A stretch of DNA of 47,594 nucleotides. Source: an uncultured Erysipelotrichaceae bacterium. Lineage in GTDB: Bacteria; Bacillota_I; Bacilli_A; Erysipelotrichales; Erysipelotrichaceae. Location of the stretch: contig CANSQL010000016.1 in assembly GCA_947649125.1 (NCBI GenBank), forward strand, positions 1 to 47,594, written 5' to 3'. The translations under genes were made by a program, and so were the position numbers. Below, piece after piece: positions 8,718 to 17,526 of this stretch. The stretch's first letter is position 1. Every line of letters begins with the position of its first letter. A model generated the notes under the pieces. The model saw only the letters and a list, made by a program, of their open reading frames with translations, was not told the origin of the DNA and made no database searches.

Positions 8718-8865
8718 ATTTTCGCCTACTTTCCTATTTTAGTATGAAATAACTCTATTATTATATACGAAAGTGAAGCAATAAACCAGTAGAATCACTA
8801 TTATATCCTTTTTTAGCAATAAAAAGACAGCGAATATTTTGATTATTTCAAATAAAATGCCTAAT

Positions 8866-8888
8866 AAAAAGACACTGCGTGCCTTTTT
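8866..8888 (-). terminator. Terminator overlapping the translocase stop codon
   Basis: Minus strand stem AAAAAGGCAC / GTGTCTTTTT, 10 bp with one G-U and a 3-nt loop, U-rich on the 3' side. Its 5' arm overlaps the stop codon of the gene at 8887-11271. Confidence 0.8.
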
Positions 8889-11271
8889 ACATTGAAATAT
8901 CAGCTTCATCGTCCTCACTGCTTTTCGCATAAACCTCACGAGGCTTACTGCCGCGAGCCGCTCCGATGATACCGCGTTCCTCTAACACATCAATCAAACG
9001 GGCAGCGCGTGCATAGCCGATACTGAATTTTCTTTGAATCAATGAAGTGCTTGCCTTACGTGTGGAAATCACAAATTCCTTGACTTCCTCATAAAGCGGA
9101 TCATCGTGTCCGGCACTGCTTGAGGTTGCCTCGATACCGCCGTCCAACGCTTCTAAGCGCAAGAATGCATCATCGTATTTCGGCTTTGCCTGACGTGACG
9201 CAAACTCACAGATTGCCGCAACTTCCTCATCGGATACAAATGCTCCCTGAACACGTGTTGCCACCTGTTCACCGACCGGTATGTAAAGCATATCGCCCAA
9301 ACCTAACAGCTTTTCGGCTCCGACCTGATCCAATATCGTTCGAGAATCGACCGCCGAGGATACCGCAAAGGCGATACGGGATGGGATATTTGCCTTAATG
9401 ATACCGGTAATTACATCAACACTGGGACGTTGCGTCGCTACGATCAAATGAATTCCGGCAGCACGAGCCAGCTGTGTAATACGCTGAATACTGGACTCTA
9501 CCTCTTTGGCTGCCACAAGCATTAAATCCGCAAGTTCATCGATGATCACAACGATCCAAGGAAGCTTTTTCAAGCCTTCCTCAGGATGATTTTCGATATA
9601 ACCGTTATAGCCGGCAATATTTCTGACCCCTGCCATTGAGAACAGCTCATAGCGATTGTCCATCATATTAACGATGACCTTTAAGGCTCGATTGGCTTCC
9701 TCACCATCAGTAATCACCGGTCCCAATAAGTGTGGAATTTCACGATACGGAGTGAATTCCACCTTTTTCGGATCCACCAACAACAGCTTTACCTCATCCG
9801 GCTTCGTGCGCATCAACAGTGATGTAATGATCGTGTTGACACAAACCGATTTACCGCTTCCGGTAGCTCCGGCAATCAACAAGTGCGGCATTTTATTCAA
9901 TTCACCGTAAACACAATTCCCCATCAGATCCTTGCCGAGCGCAACCGCCAGCTTTTTATCCTCATATTGAGGAGGAATTTGTTTCATTAATTCTTTCATC
10001 GATACCGATGTCTTTTCCACATTCGGTATTTCGATTCCGACAGCCGATTTACCCGGTATCGGTGCTTCGATACGAATATCCTTTGCGGCAAGCGCCATTT
10101 TGATATCATATTGAAGATTGGAAATTTTATTGACACGTACACCGAGATCGGGCTTTACCTCAAACTTGGTAACGGCCGGTCCGATATGAGTCGCTACAAG
10201 CGTTGCCTTGACACCGAATTGATCCAAGATTTCAATCAAACGTCTGCCGCAGTCATTTGCGGCATTGATATTATTGATCGACTTGCCTTTTTTACCGCTG
10301 TCCTTTAATAAATTTAAGCGCGGTAAGCGATAATTGGTATAATCCTCAACAAACTGTGATACGAACGTATCCTGTTTACCGATCGTTTCATTGATAATCC
10401 GCTGATTTTCATCAACTTCATGATTTGTTGGTACTGAAACAGGTGCTTCCATCTCTGTTTCTTCACTCAGAATTTCAAGCGCAGCTTCCCCTTGCGGCTC
10501 CTCATGATCTTCATCAGCTTCCAAAAAGGAAACCTGACCTTTTTTCACTCGTTCCTCTAAACTCATTTTCGCCAAAATGCTTTGATCCTGTGACTCCTCA
10601 TTCAACGGCTCGTCGGCACGAATATCAGCCATTTTTGCCTTGCGCGCTTCCTGTTTCGCCGCTTTTCGCTGTGTTCTGCGCTCTTTATTCTGCGTTTTTA
10701 CACTCGCTAAGGGCTCCTTGATTTTTTCCTTCGTGCTTGACATCCATTCCATAAAGGCACCGCTGGCAAGCAAAATCAAACCAAGCAGCAACAGCGCTAC
10801 TATAATGATCCATGTACCGGTATAGTCAAAGAGAAAGGACGATACACTGACAAGCATAGCGCCGATCAAGCCGCCCCCTGAGGCAAGCTCTCCCGAAAAA
10901 ATCATTGCCGAATTGCCGACAAAGGTGCTTAATACCGCCATTCCCTTTTGTGTAGTATCATCGGGAACAGAGGCAGCCAACAGCCATGCCGTCAACAGTA
11001 CACCGAGGGCGACCGTATAATTCAGCGGTATCTCCTGAAAGGAGCGCTTCAGCATCAACAATATCGCATACAGAATCGCAACACCGTACACGATACCGTA
11101 TAAATTACCGAAGATATATTTTACACAGCCGGTCAAAAGCTGACCGACAAAACCGATCTGTAAACCTCCGATCAAGGACAAGGTGATCATAAACAACGCA
11201 TATACATAAAGCAGAATTTCATTCTCCTTCTGTTTCTTTTTGCTGTTTTTTCTTGTCTTGTTCTTGGCCAT
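8887..11271 (-). CDS. ftsK: FtsK/SpoIIIE family DNA translocase
   Basis: A septum-anchored ATP-driven motor that pumps chromosome DNA across the closing division or sporulation septum. Of 794 residues, 20-172 hold several hydrophobic membrane segments, 180-330 form a charged linker, and the rest is the motor. Walker A is GATGSGKS at 468-475, Walker B is VVIIDELADL, and a C-terminal winged-helix gamma domain (FSIGYARAARLIDVLEERG) reads orienting DNA sequences. It sits between an RNase J2-like gene and ymfF-ymfH, as spoIIIE does in Bacillus, and the organism has sigE/sigG. The start has GGAGGGG 5 nt upstream. Division and sporulation paralogues cannot be told apart from sequence alone. Confidence 0.95.
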   Translation of the reverse strand: MAKNKTRKNSKKKQKENEILLYVYALFMITLSLIGGLQIGFVGQLLTGCVKYIFGNLYGIVYGVAILYAILLMLKRSFQEIPLNYTVALGVLLTAWLLAASVPDDTTQKGMAVLSTFVGNSAMIFSGELASGGGLIGAMLVSVSSFLFDYTGTWIIIVALLLLGLILLASGAFMEWMSSTKEKIKEPLASVKTQNKERRTQRKAAKQEARKAKMADIRADEPLNEESQDQSILAKMSLEERVKKGQVSFLEADEDHEEPQGEAALEILSEETEMEAPVSVPTNHEVDENQRIINETIGKQDTFVSQFVEDYTNYRLPRLNLLKDSGKKGKSINNINAANDCGRRLIEILDQFGVKATLVATHIGPAVTKFEVKPDLGVRVNKISNLQYDIKMALAAKDIRIEAPIPGKSAVGIEIPNVEKTSVSMKELMKQIPPQYEDKKLAVALGKDLMGNCVYGELNKMPHLLIAGATGSGKSVCVNTIITSLLMRTKPDEVKLLLVDPKKVEFTPYREIPHLLGPVITDGEEANRALKVIVNMMDNRYELFSMAGVRNIAGYNGYIENHPEEGLKKLPWIVVIIDELADLMLVAAKEVESSIQRITQLARAAGIHLIVATQRPSVDVITGIIKANIPSRIAFAVSSAVDSRTILDQVGAEKLLGLGDMLYIPVGEQVATRVQGAFVSDEEVAAICEFASRQAKPKYDDAFLRLEALDGGIEATSSSAGHDDPLYEEVKEFVISTRKASTSLIQRKFSIGYARAARLIDVLEERGIIGAARGSKPREVYAKSSEDDEADISM

Positions 11272-11290
11272 AAGACCCCTCCAATCGTTT

Positions 11291-12952
11291 CTATCCTACG
11301 TTGATTTCCATAATTACAGGGAGCACCATCGGACGCTTTCCTGTTTCCTTCATCAAATATTTCGTAATTTTATCTCTTGCATCCCCGCGTACCGTTAAAT
11401 TATCATAACGCTTTTCCTTTACGGCCGCTTCAATACAGCCTTCAATGATCGAAGCTACCTCTTTCACGATATAGTCGGCATCCTTTAAGTAGATCAAGCC
11501 GCGAGTTTGCACATCGGGACCGTTGATCACCTTCTTGGTTTTCATATTCACTCCGACTCCGACAATCATAACACCGTCGGTTGACAGCGTTTCACGATCC
11601 TTTAATACAACACCGGTCACATCCCAGTTTTCCTTGCCGTCAATTAAAGTATCCTCCAGCTGCAGATGCGTAGACACACTCTTTAATACCGTATTTTCAA
11701 AGGTCGCAATCTGACCGTTATCCAAAATCAAGATACGATCCGGTGAATAACCCATTGAGGTACCTAAATTCGCATTCATCACCAAATGACGATACTCACC
11801 CTTGACCGGAATATAATATTTCGGTTTAAACAGATAAAGCATCATTTTCAGATCCTCACTGCTCGGGTGCATCGATAACACTGTTTTAGAGCTTAAGGAG
11901 AATATATGTCCGCCTTCCTTATAGATATCATTTTCCATATCGGTAGCTTCCATTTCCGTACCGCTGACGACCGGTGAAGCCATTATGATCGTATCACTCG
12001 GTCTGAAGGACACTCGAGAATCCTCATGATTCGCGATATTGTTCATCGTTCGAAACAAATTCTTACCGGAGCCGCTGATTACGATAACGACATCCTCAAC
12101 CTCATCACTGAAATTCCATTCCTTCATTTCCAGCTCACGAGGAACCTGATAATACTTGATATCTTCAAGCTGCTTCAAAAGCTGACGAAGCTCCTTATCG
12201 TGAAAATAAATCTGTTTATTCATGCGCTTACAGATTTCAATGATTTCAATGACACGATATAAGCTTTGACGATACACGGATATTAAGATACGACCGTTGT
12301 TTTTTTCAAAAATCGGTTCAATCAAATTCGTAATGCGATGATTCGGCGCCGTATGACCGCTTCGCTCCACCCCTTGTGATTCACTCAACAGACAGAGCAC
12401 ACCGCTTTTGCCGATATCACTGAGTTCATTCAAATCACAGATATACTGTTCGGAAAGCATATCGTAATCAATGATAAATTCACCCGTATAGACGATTGCC
12501 CCCTGATCGCTCATGATCGCAACACCAAAGTTATCCGGATACGCATGCGTCATCGGGAAGGTTCTGACCTTGACACCGCCGATTCTTTGTACACTGGAAC
12601 GACTGATGCGATTGATCTTGACACCCTTAACGCCTTCCTTTTTCAGCATATCATGAATGATATTGGCCGTCAGTGCTCCGGTATAGACCGGCGCTTTGAT
12701 CTGCTTCAACAAATACGGCAGTGCCGCTACGACATCATCATGTCCGTGCGTAATAAAAATACCTTTGATTCTTTCCTTGTTTTCAATCAAATAAGTGAAA
12801 TCGGGAATGATGAACTCTACTCCCAGCTGTTCTGTGTCAGGAAACTTTATACCTGCCTCAATCACAAAAATCGCTTCATTGACCTCGACGATATACATGT
12901 TTTTTCCGTTTTCATCGAGTCCTCCGAGCGCAAATATGCGTACTTGATCCAT
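11291..12952 (-). CDS. rnjB: RNase J2-like protein with degenerate metallo-beta-lactamase site
   Basis: A 553-residue member of the RNase J (beta-CASP metallo-beta-lactamase) family, full length and collinear with RNase J1. Compared with the J1 consensus the catalytic set is eroded. HGHEDH reads HGHDDV; the metal-bridging aspartate in TGDFK reads TGEFI; SDST reads SESQ; the SGH motif reads LSMHPSSE; and PIHGEYR reads PVKGEYR. This argues for a largely non-catalytic subunit, the role known for some J2 proteins that heterodimerise with J1. The partner would be encoded elsewhere. It lies immediately upstream of ftsK/spoIIIE, as rnjB does in Bacillus, and probably forms a unit with it (19-bp gap). 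Confidence 0.88.
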   Translation of the reverse strand: MDQVRIFALGGLDENGKNMYIVEVNEAIFVIEAGIKFPDTEQLGVEFIIPDFTYLIENKERIKGIFITHGHDDVVAALPYLLKQIKAPVYTGALTANIIHDMLKKEGVKGVKINRISRSSVQRIGGVKVRTFPMTHAYPDNFGVAIMSDQGAIVYTGEFIIDYDMLSEQYICDLNELSDIGKSGVLCLLSESQGVERSGHTAPNHRITNLIEPIFEKNNGRILISVYRQSLYRVIEIIEICKRMNKQIYFHDKELRQLLKQLEDIKYYQVPRELEMKEWNFSDEVEDVVIVISGSGKNLFRTMNNIANHEDSRVSFRPSDTIIMASPVVSGTEMEATDMENDIYKEGGHIFSLSSKTVLSMHPSSEDLKMMLYLFKPKYYIPVKGEYRHLVMNANLGTSMGYSPDRILILDNGQIATFENTVLKSVSTHLQLEDTLIDGKENWDVTGVVLKDRETLSTDGVMIVGVGVNMKTKKVINGPDVQTRGLIYLKDADYIVKEVASIIEGCIEAAVKEKRYDNLTVRGDARDKITKYLMKETGKRPMVLPVIMEINVG

Positions 12953-13035
12953 AAGATCCCCATCCTTTCGTTTTCTATTTATTATGTTATTTCTACATAA
13001 ATGAAATACTTTTAATCATTGCCGTACTAACTAAT

Positions 13036-13041
13036 ATTATA
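13036..13041 (-). promoter_or_regulatory. Extended -10 promoter for the rnjB-ftsK unit
   Basis: Minus strand TGGTATAAT, an extended -10 element, about 85 bp upstream of rnjB. The -35 region is weak. Confidence 0.5.
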
Positions 13042-13077
13042 CCACTTTTAACCGTAAAAAGACATTGAAAAATACAG

Positions 13078-13103
13078 AAAAAAAGTGAAATAATCACTTT
13101 TTT
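13078..13103 (-). terminator. miaB terminator
   Basis: Minus strand AAAAAAGTGA / TCACTTTTTT hairpin with a run of seven Ts, overlapping the miaB stop codon. Confidence 0.85.
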
Positions 13104-14538
13104 ACAGGACCTGTTCCCCGTCCAACGACCAAGTTTTCGTATCGGTAATGCGCACATCTACGATATCGCCGCATTCGGCATTATGATTGATAAAGTTAAC
13201 AGGCTTATTTGTTTCCGTATAACCGCTGAATATCTGCGGATTTTTCTTACTGGGGCCGTCAACCAAAACCTTGACGACTTTGCCCATATACGCGTCATTA
13301 TTCACTCTTGCGTAATGATTGACTGCCTCATTCAAGCGATATAAGCGCTCCTGCTTCACTTCCAAAGAGACATTGTCGGCCATTTTCGCTGCCGGTGTGC
13401 CCTCACGCGGTGAATAAATGAATGTATAGGCATTGTCAAATTGACATTCGTTTACGATATCCAATGTATGCTGAAACTGCTCCTCGCTTTCATTCGGAAA
13501 GCCGACGATGATATCGGTCGAAAAAGCACAATTCGCAATGCGGCTTTTCAAGCGATGAAACAAATCACGATATTCATCGATCGTATAACGTCTGCCCATC
13601 AGCTTCAGAATGTCGCTGTCTCCGGATTGAACCGGCAAATGGATAAACGGCATAATATTATCATATCGAGCGATCACATCGATCATATCATCACTGAAAT
13701 CCCAAGGATGTGAGGTCATAAAGCGAATTCGCGGCAGTCCTGTTTCGGCCGCCTTCGCCAAAAGCGTCGCAAAGCCGCCTTCGATTGCCAAATCCTTACC
13801 GTAGGAATTGACATTTTGACCTAACAGCGTGACCTCTTTAAAGCCCTGACTTACAAGCTCGTTCAACTCCTGCAGAATATCCTCCATCCTTCGAGAACGT
13901 TCCTTGCCGCGTGTATACGGGACAATACAGTAGGTGCAGAACTTATCACACCCGTACATGATATTTACCCATGCCTTATGCTTGCCGAAGCGTTTTACGG
14001 GCAGATCCTCAATGACCTCTCCTTCTGCCGAATATACCTCAACGATGCGCTCCTGATTCATTGCCTGTGCCAAAAGCAGCGGCAAGCGATGAATATTATG
14101 CGTTCCGAAAATCAATCTTACCTGCGGATATTTTTGTAAGAGAAGCTGTACGATTTCCTCTTCCTGTGCCATACAGCCGCACAAACCGATAATCAGATTC
14201 GGATTTTCCTTATACAATCTTTTCAATGCGCCTAATTCGCCCAATACCTTATCCTCGGCATTTTTACGAATCGCACATGTATTCAATATGATTACATCGG
14301 CAGCTTCCTCGCATTCACAGGGCGTAAAGCCAAGTGCTTCCATAATGCCGGCAATCGTTTCACCGTCACGCTCATTTGCCTGACAGCCGTAGGTTCTTAA
14401 ATAATAATGCTTCTGCGCTCCGATTCCTTCAATATCCTTCGGAATGCTGAATAATTCATGTCGTATCGCTGCCTCCTGCTTTGTGCGGACCTGTGCCGCC
14501 TTTAAGTCGGGAAGCGCCCAACCTGGTTGTTTTTTCAT
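13102..14538 (-). CDS. miaB: tRNA-2-methylthio-N6-dimethylallyladenosine synthase MiaB
   Basis: A radical SAM methylthiotransferase that converts i6A37 to ms2i6A37 in tRNAs reading UNN codons. The 478-residue product has the N-terminal MTTase domain with cluster cysteines in TYGCQANERD, NTCAIR and GLCGCMAQ. It has the radical SAM triad in YGCDKFCTYCIVPYTRG and a C-terminal TRAM domain. The start at 14538 is chosen because AAGGAG lies 6 nt before it. The open frame extends 17 codons further but has no SD and would run into the ferredoxin terminator. In Bacillus miaB also lies close to rny and ymdB. Confidence 0.95.
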   Translation of the reverse strand: MKKQPGWALPDLKAAQVRTKQEAAIRHELFSIPKDIEGIGAQKHYYLRTYGCQANERDGETIAGIMEALGFTPCECEEAADVIILNTCAIRKNAEDKVLGELGALKRLYKENPNLIIGLCGCMAQEEEIVQLLLQKYPQVRLIFGTHNIHRLPLLLAQAMNQERIVEVYSAEGEVIEDLPVKRFGKHKAWVNIMYGCDKFCTYCIVPYTRGKERSRRMEDILQELNELVSQGFKEVTLLGQNVNSYGKDLAIEGGFATLLAKAAETGLPRIRFMTSHPWDFSDDMIDVIARYDNIMPFIHLPVQSGDSDILKLMGRRYTIDEYRDLFHRLKSRIANCAFSTDIIVGFPNESEEQFQHTLDIVNECQFDNAYTFIYSPREGTPAAKMADNVSLEVKQERLYRLNEAVNHYARVNNDAYMGKVVKVLVDGPSKKNPQIFSGYTETNKPVNFINHNAECGDIVDVRITDTKTWSLDGEQVL

Positions 14539-14574
14539 AATCTGCTCCTTATCTGAAAAGAATGCCGAGGCTTG

Positions 14575-14600
14575 AAAAAAACCAAGCAACGCTTGGTTTT
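14575..14600 (-). terminator. Ferredoxin gene terminator
   Basis: Minus strand AAAACCAAGC / GCTTGGTTTT with a 3-nt loop and seven Ts, starting at the ferredoxin stop codon and ending 36 nt before miaB. It makes the ferredoxin a separate transcript. Confidence 0.9.
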
Positions 14601-14772
14601 ACTGGCTGATTGCGTCTACCGGACAAGCGGATAAACAAGAGCCGCAGTCGATGCAAGTGCCCTCATCGCACTGAGATTTTCCGTCGTCATTCATAGATAA
14701 TGCGCCGACCGGGCAAACACCTACACAAGCACCGCAACCGATGCAAGTATCCTGATTTACATTAACTGGCAT
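14599..14772 (-). CDS. 2[4Fe-4S] ferredoxin, 57 residues
   Basis: A small low-potential electron carrier. The translated protein starts MPVNVNQDTCIGCGACVGVC and has two classic cluster motifs, C-x2-C-x2-C-x3-C-P at residues 10-21 (CIGCGACVGVCP) and again at 40-51 (CIDCGSCLSACP). This is the clostridial-type 2[4Fe-4S] layout at the expected length of about 55 residues. An additional cysteine at 35 falls between the two motifs. An AGGAGG-type SD lies about 8 nt upstream of the ATG at 14772. It has its own promoter and terminator, so it is a monocistronic gene serving general redox needs (possibly including radical SAM enzymes such as MiaB, which is inference). Confidence 0.93.
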   Translation of the reverse strand: MPVNVNQDTCIGCGACVGVCPVGALSMNDDGKSQCDEGTCIDCGSCLSACPVDAISQ

Positions 14773-14799
14773 TCTTTATTCCTCCTTTTAACTAAGTAC

Positions 14800-14828
14800 A
14801 TTATACACATATTAAGCAAAGCTTGCAA
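14800..14828 (-). promoter_or_regulatory. Ferredoxin promoter
   Basis: Minus strand TTGCAA (14828-14823), 17-bp spacer, TATAAT (14805-14800), about 28 bp upstream of the ferredoxin start. Confidence 0.7.
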
Positions 14829-14916
14829 GCATTTTTTATCAGTGAAAAGGGAGAATAACCTTAAAAATTTTATAATTTATAATTTTTAACTTTGTTTACT
14901 CTTTCATGAACATAAT

Positions 14917-14949
14917 AAGAGAAAACGCACCCGATTCTATCGAGTGCGT
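14917..14949 (-). terminator. rny-ymdB operon terminator
   Basis: Minus strand ACGCACTCGA / TCGGGTGCGT, 10 bp with one G-U and a 5-nt loop, followed by TTTTCTCTT, 8 nt after the ymdB stop. Confidence 0.8.
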
Positions 14950-14956
14950 ACAGTCT

Positions 14957-15736
14957 TTATTCACTTTGCGGGCGAATCTGAATTCGCTCAATATGCACGG
15001 CTTGATTCATTGAATCATCAAAATCAACGACCATACCGCATAATATCGCTGCCCCTTCCGCAACCTTATAATGCGTTTTTTCCTGCTTGATAAAGCGATC
15101 CAGCACCTCTTGTGTATCACGGCCCAAAACACTGTCGTAAGCGCCGCACATTCCAAGATCACTGATTGCCGCACAGCCGTTTACGATGCGCTCATCTGCC
15201 GTCTGCACATGCGTATGTGTACCGATTACCGCCTGTACTCTGCCGGCAAAGTGATAAGTAAAAGCAATTTTCTCACTTGTTGTTTCACCGTGTAAATCAA
15301 CAAAATGATAATCGACATCAGTTCCCGCTAAAATGCGCTCCATACAGGTAAATGGACTCTCAGTAATCTGATTCATAAAGATTTCGGCACATAGATTGCT
15401 GATCGCAACCCGCTTGCTTCCTACCTGCAGAATCTGGGTACTGCGCCCATAGCTCAGCGGCTCCATATTGGCCGGACGTACAAGGCGCTCAGCTTCATTG
15501 ATAAACTGAAAGATATTATCCTTGGAAAAGGTATGATTTCCCATCGTTATCATATCGATGCCGTAGCTCAGCAATTCATGATAAATACGCTTGGTAATGC
15601 CCTTCCCGTGCGCCGCATTTTCGCCATTCGCTATCACTAAATCCGGTTGATATTTCAGCTTTAAAGCAGGAAGCTGTTCCTTCATACAAAGGCGCCCCGC
15701 CTTGCCGACTATATCACCGAGAAATAAAACTCTCAT
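14957..15736 (-). CDS. ymdB: YmdB family metallophosphoesterase
   Basis: A 259-residue calcineurin-like phosphoesterase of the YmdB family. Dinuclear metal-site motifs are visible in order: FLGDIVG at the N-terminus, NGENAAHGKG, MGNHTF, and GTHTHVQTAD. In Bacillus YmdB has 2',3'-cyclic nucleotide phosphodiesterase activity and affects biofilm and motility gene expression. It is encoded directly after RNase Y (7-bp gap), the order conserved across Firmicutes, which suggests a link to RNA turnover. The length and motifs are complete. Confidence 0.93.
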   Translation of the reverse strand: MRVLFLGDIVGKAGRLCMKEQLPALKLKYQPDLVIANGENAAHGKGITKRIYHELLSYGIDMITMGNHTFSKDNIFQFINEAERLVRPANMEPLSYGRSTQILQVGSKRVAISNLCAEIFMNQITESPFTCMERILAGTDVDYHFVDLHGETTSEKIAFTYHFAGRVQAVIGTHTHVQTADERIVNGCAAISDLGMCGAYDSVLGRDTQEVLDRFIKQEKTHYKVAEGAAILCGMVVDFDDSMNQAVHIERIQIRPQSE

Positions 15737-15743
15737 AGTTTTC

Positions 15744-17291
15744 CTACTTCGCTAATTCGCAAGAGCGTGTTTCTCTGATTACCGTTACCTTGATCTGTCC
15801 CGGATAAGTCAATTCCGCTTCAATCTTATCCTTGATATCACGAGCCAGCTTATGGCATGCGAGATCATCCAGCTTTTCCGGTACTGCCATGACACGTACC
15901 TCACGACCGGCTTGGATCGCATAAGACGATTCCACTCCGTCGAAGGATTTTGTGATGCGCTCTAAATCCTCTAAACGGTTGATGTAGTTCTGCAGCGATT
16001 CATAGCGAGCTCCCGGACGTGCCGCAGAAATCGTATCCGCCGCAATCACCAGATTGGAGATCAAGAATTTGGCTTCCACCTCACCGTGGTGAGACTGGAT
16101 CGCATTCAATACGACCTCACGCTCTCCGTGCTTCTTACAAAACTTATAGCCGAGCTCAATATGACTTCCTTCGATTTCAGTATCTAAAGCCTTGCCGATA
16201 TCATGCAGAAGTCCGGCACGCTTGGCAAGATTTTGATTCAAGCCCAATTCCACTGCCATATAGCCGCATAAATTCGCAACCTCAATCGAATGCTGCAATG
16301 CATTTTGACCGTAGGAATAGCGGTATTTCAAGCGCCCGATCAGCTTGACGATCTCACGATCGATCTTACCGATACCGAGCTTAAATACCGTTTCCTCTCC
16401 GACCTTTGCGATATTCGCATCCATTTCCTTTTTGATTTTATTTACGACTTCCTCAATGCGTCCCGGCTGAATTCGACCGTCCTTGATCAAATGCTCCAAC
16501 GCCAATCGCGCAACCTCACGGCGAATCGGATCAAAGCAGGAAACGGTTATCGTCTCCGGTGTATCATCAATGATCAAATCAACGCCTGTAGCCTGTTCGA
16601 TCGCTTTGATATTACGTCCCTCACGACCGATAATGCGCCCCTTCATTTCCTCACTCGGAAGCGCTACTACCGATACGGTACGCTCAATTGCTTCATCCTG
16701 CGATAAGCGCTGAATCGATAACGCGACGATATTACGTGCCTTTTCATCGGCAATCGTCTTAGCTTCATCTTCTTTTTCCTTGATATAAGCCATTGTTTCA
16801 TTTTCCATGCGCTTTTCAACAATCGCAAATAATTCCTCTTTGGCCTCTGCACTGGATAAAGAAGCAACACGCTCCAGCTCCTCTACCTGTACATCAATCT
16901 TAGCCTGTAATTCCTTTTCTTTCTCGTCCAGTTTTGACATTTTTTCAGTTAATTGTGCACTTTTCACATCTAATTGCTTTTCTTTACTTGTTAAAGTTTC
17001 ATCACGAAAATTAAGATTATCCTCACGACGCAACAGCTTGTTTTCCATATCGGTAACCTCTGCCTTACGCTCCTTGATCTCCTTTTCCGCTGCAATTTTC
17101 AGTTCATGTGCTTGGGTACGACCGTCTAATACTGCCTGCTTTACCACAGTGTCCGCTTTGGACGCTGCTTCCTTCAGCAATAAATCGGCCTTTTGTTGAT
17201 TTTTATTTAAACCTGCCTTAGCAATCACAAACATAATCAGGATTCCTAAAACAAGACCTGCCAACCCGGACGCAACGCTCATCATATCCAT
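15744..17291 (-). CDS. rny: Ribonuclease Y
   Basis: RNase Y is the membrane-bound endoribonuclease that starts decay of many mRNAs in Firmicutes. The 515-residue protein shows one N-terminal membrane helix (about 5-25), a long charged coiled coil (30-200), a KH RNA-binding domain (GRIIGREGRNIKAIE, about 215-280) and an HD metal-dependent catalytic domain (LLHDIGKALD, about 330-430). It has its own good promoter and is followed at 7 bp by ymdB. All family landmarks are intact, in contrast to the RNase J2-like protein nearby. Confidence 0.96.
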   Translation of the reverse strand: MDMMSVASGLAGLVLGILIMFVIAKAGLNKNQQKADLLLKEAASKADTVVKQAVLDGRTQAHELKIAAEKEIKERKAEVTDMENKLLRREDNLNFRDETLTSKEKQLDVKSAQLTEKMSKLDEKEKELQAKIDVQVEELERVASLSSAEAKEELFAIVEKRMENETMAYIKEKEDEAKTIADEKARNIVALSIQRLSQDEAIERTVSVVALPSEEMKGRIIGREGRNIKAIEQATGVDLIIDDTPETITVSCFDPIRREVARLALEHLIKDGRIQPGRIEEVVNKIKKEMDANIAKVGEETVFKLGIGKIDREIVKLIGRLKYRYSYGQNALQHSIEVANLCGYMAVELGLNQNLAKRAGLLHDIGKALDTEIEGSHIELGYKFCKKHGEREVVLNAIQSHHGEVEAKFLISNLVIAADTISAARPGARYESLQNYINRLEDLERITKSFDGVESSYAIQAGREVRVMAVPEKLDDLACHKLARDIKDKIEAELTYPGQIKVTVIRETRSCELAK

Positions 17292-17345
17292 GAATTTTCC
17301 TCCGTTCGTCCTTACCTATTGAATGAGTAAATCACTCACTCTATT

Positions 17346-17374
17346 ATTATACCGAATTTCAACGCATTTCTCAA
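17346..17374 (-). promoter_or_regulatory. rny promoter
   Basis: Minus strand TTGAGA (17374-17369), exactly 17 bp, TATAAT (17351-17346), about 55 bp upstream of the RNase Y start. Confidence 0.8.
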
Positions 17375-17494
17375 ATACTATTTTCACTTTATTTCATTTT
17401 TTGTAAGCATTTACAAGCACAATGGGATATCAAAGTATATGATATGCGTACATGACAGCCTGCTTTCTTATTATATTTACTCAAATTTCACCAT

Positions 17495-17520
17495 AAAAAA
17501 AGACAGGCAGAACCTGTCTT
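17495..17520 (-). terminator. ileS terminator
   Basis: Minus strand AAGACAGG / CCTGTCTT with a 5-nt loop and a seven-T run, starting 7 nt after the ileS stop. Confidence 0.92.
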
Positions 17521-17526
17521 AAGCTG

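Noticed and set aside
8739-8939. A 66-codon minus-strand frame after the translocase
   Set aside because: It has no SD, overlaps the translocase end and contains its terminator.
14539-14589. An N-terminal extension of MiaB
   Set aside because: It would begin inside the ferredoxin terminator and has no SD. The ATG at 14538 is well placed after AAGGAG.
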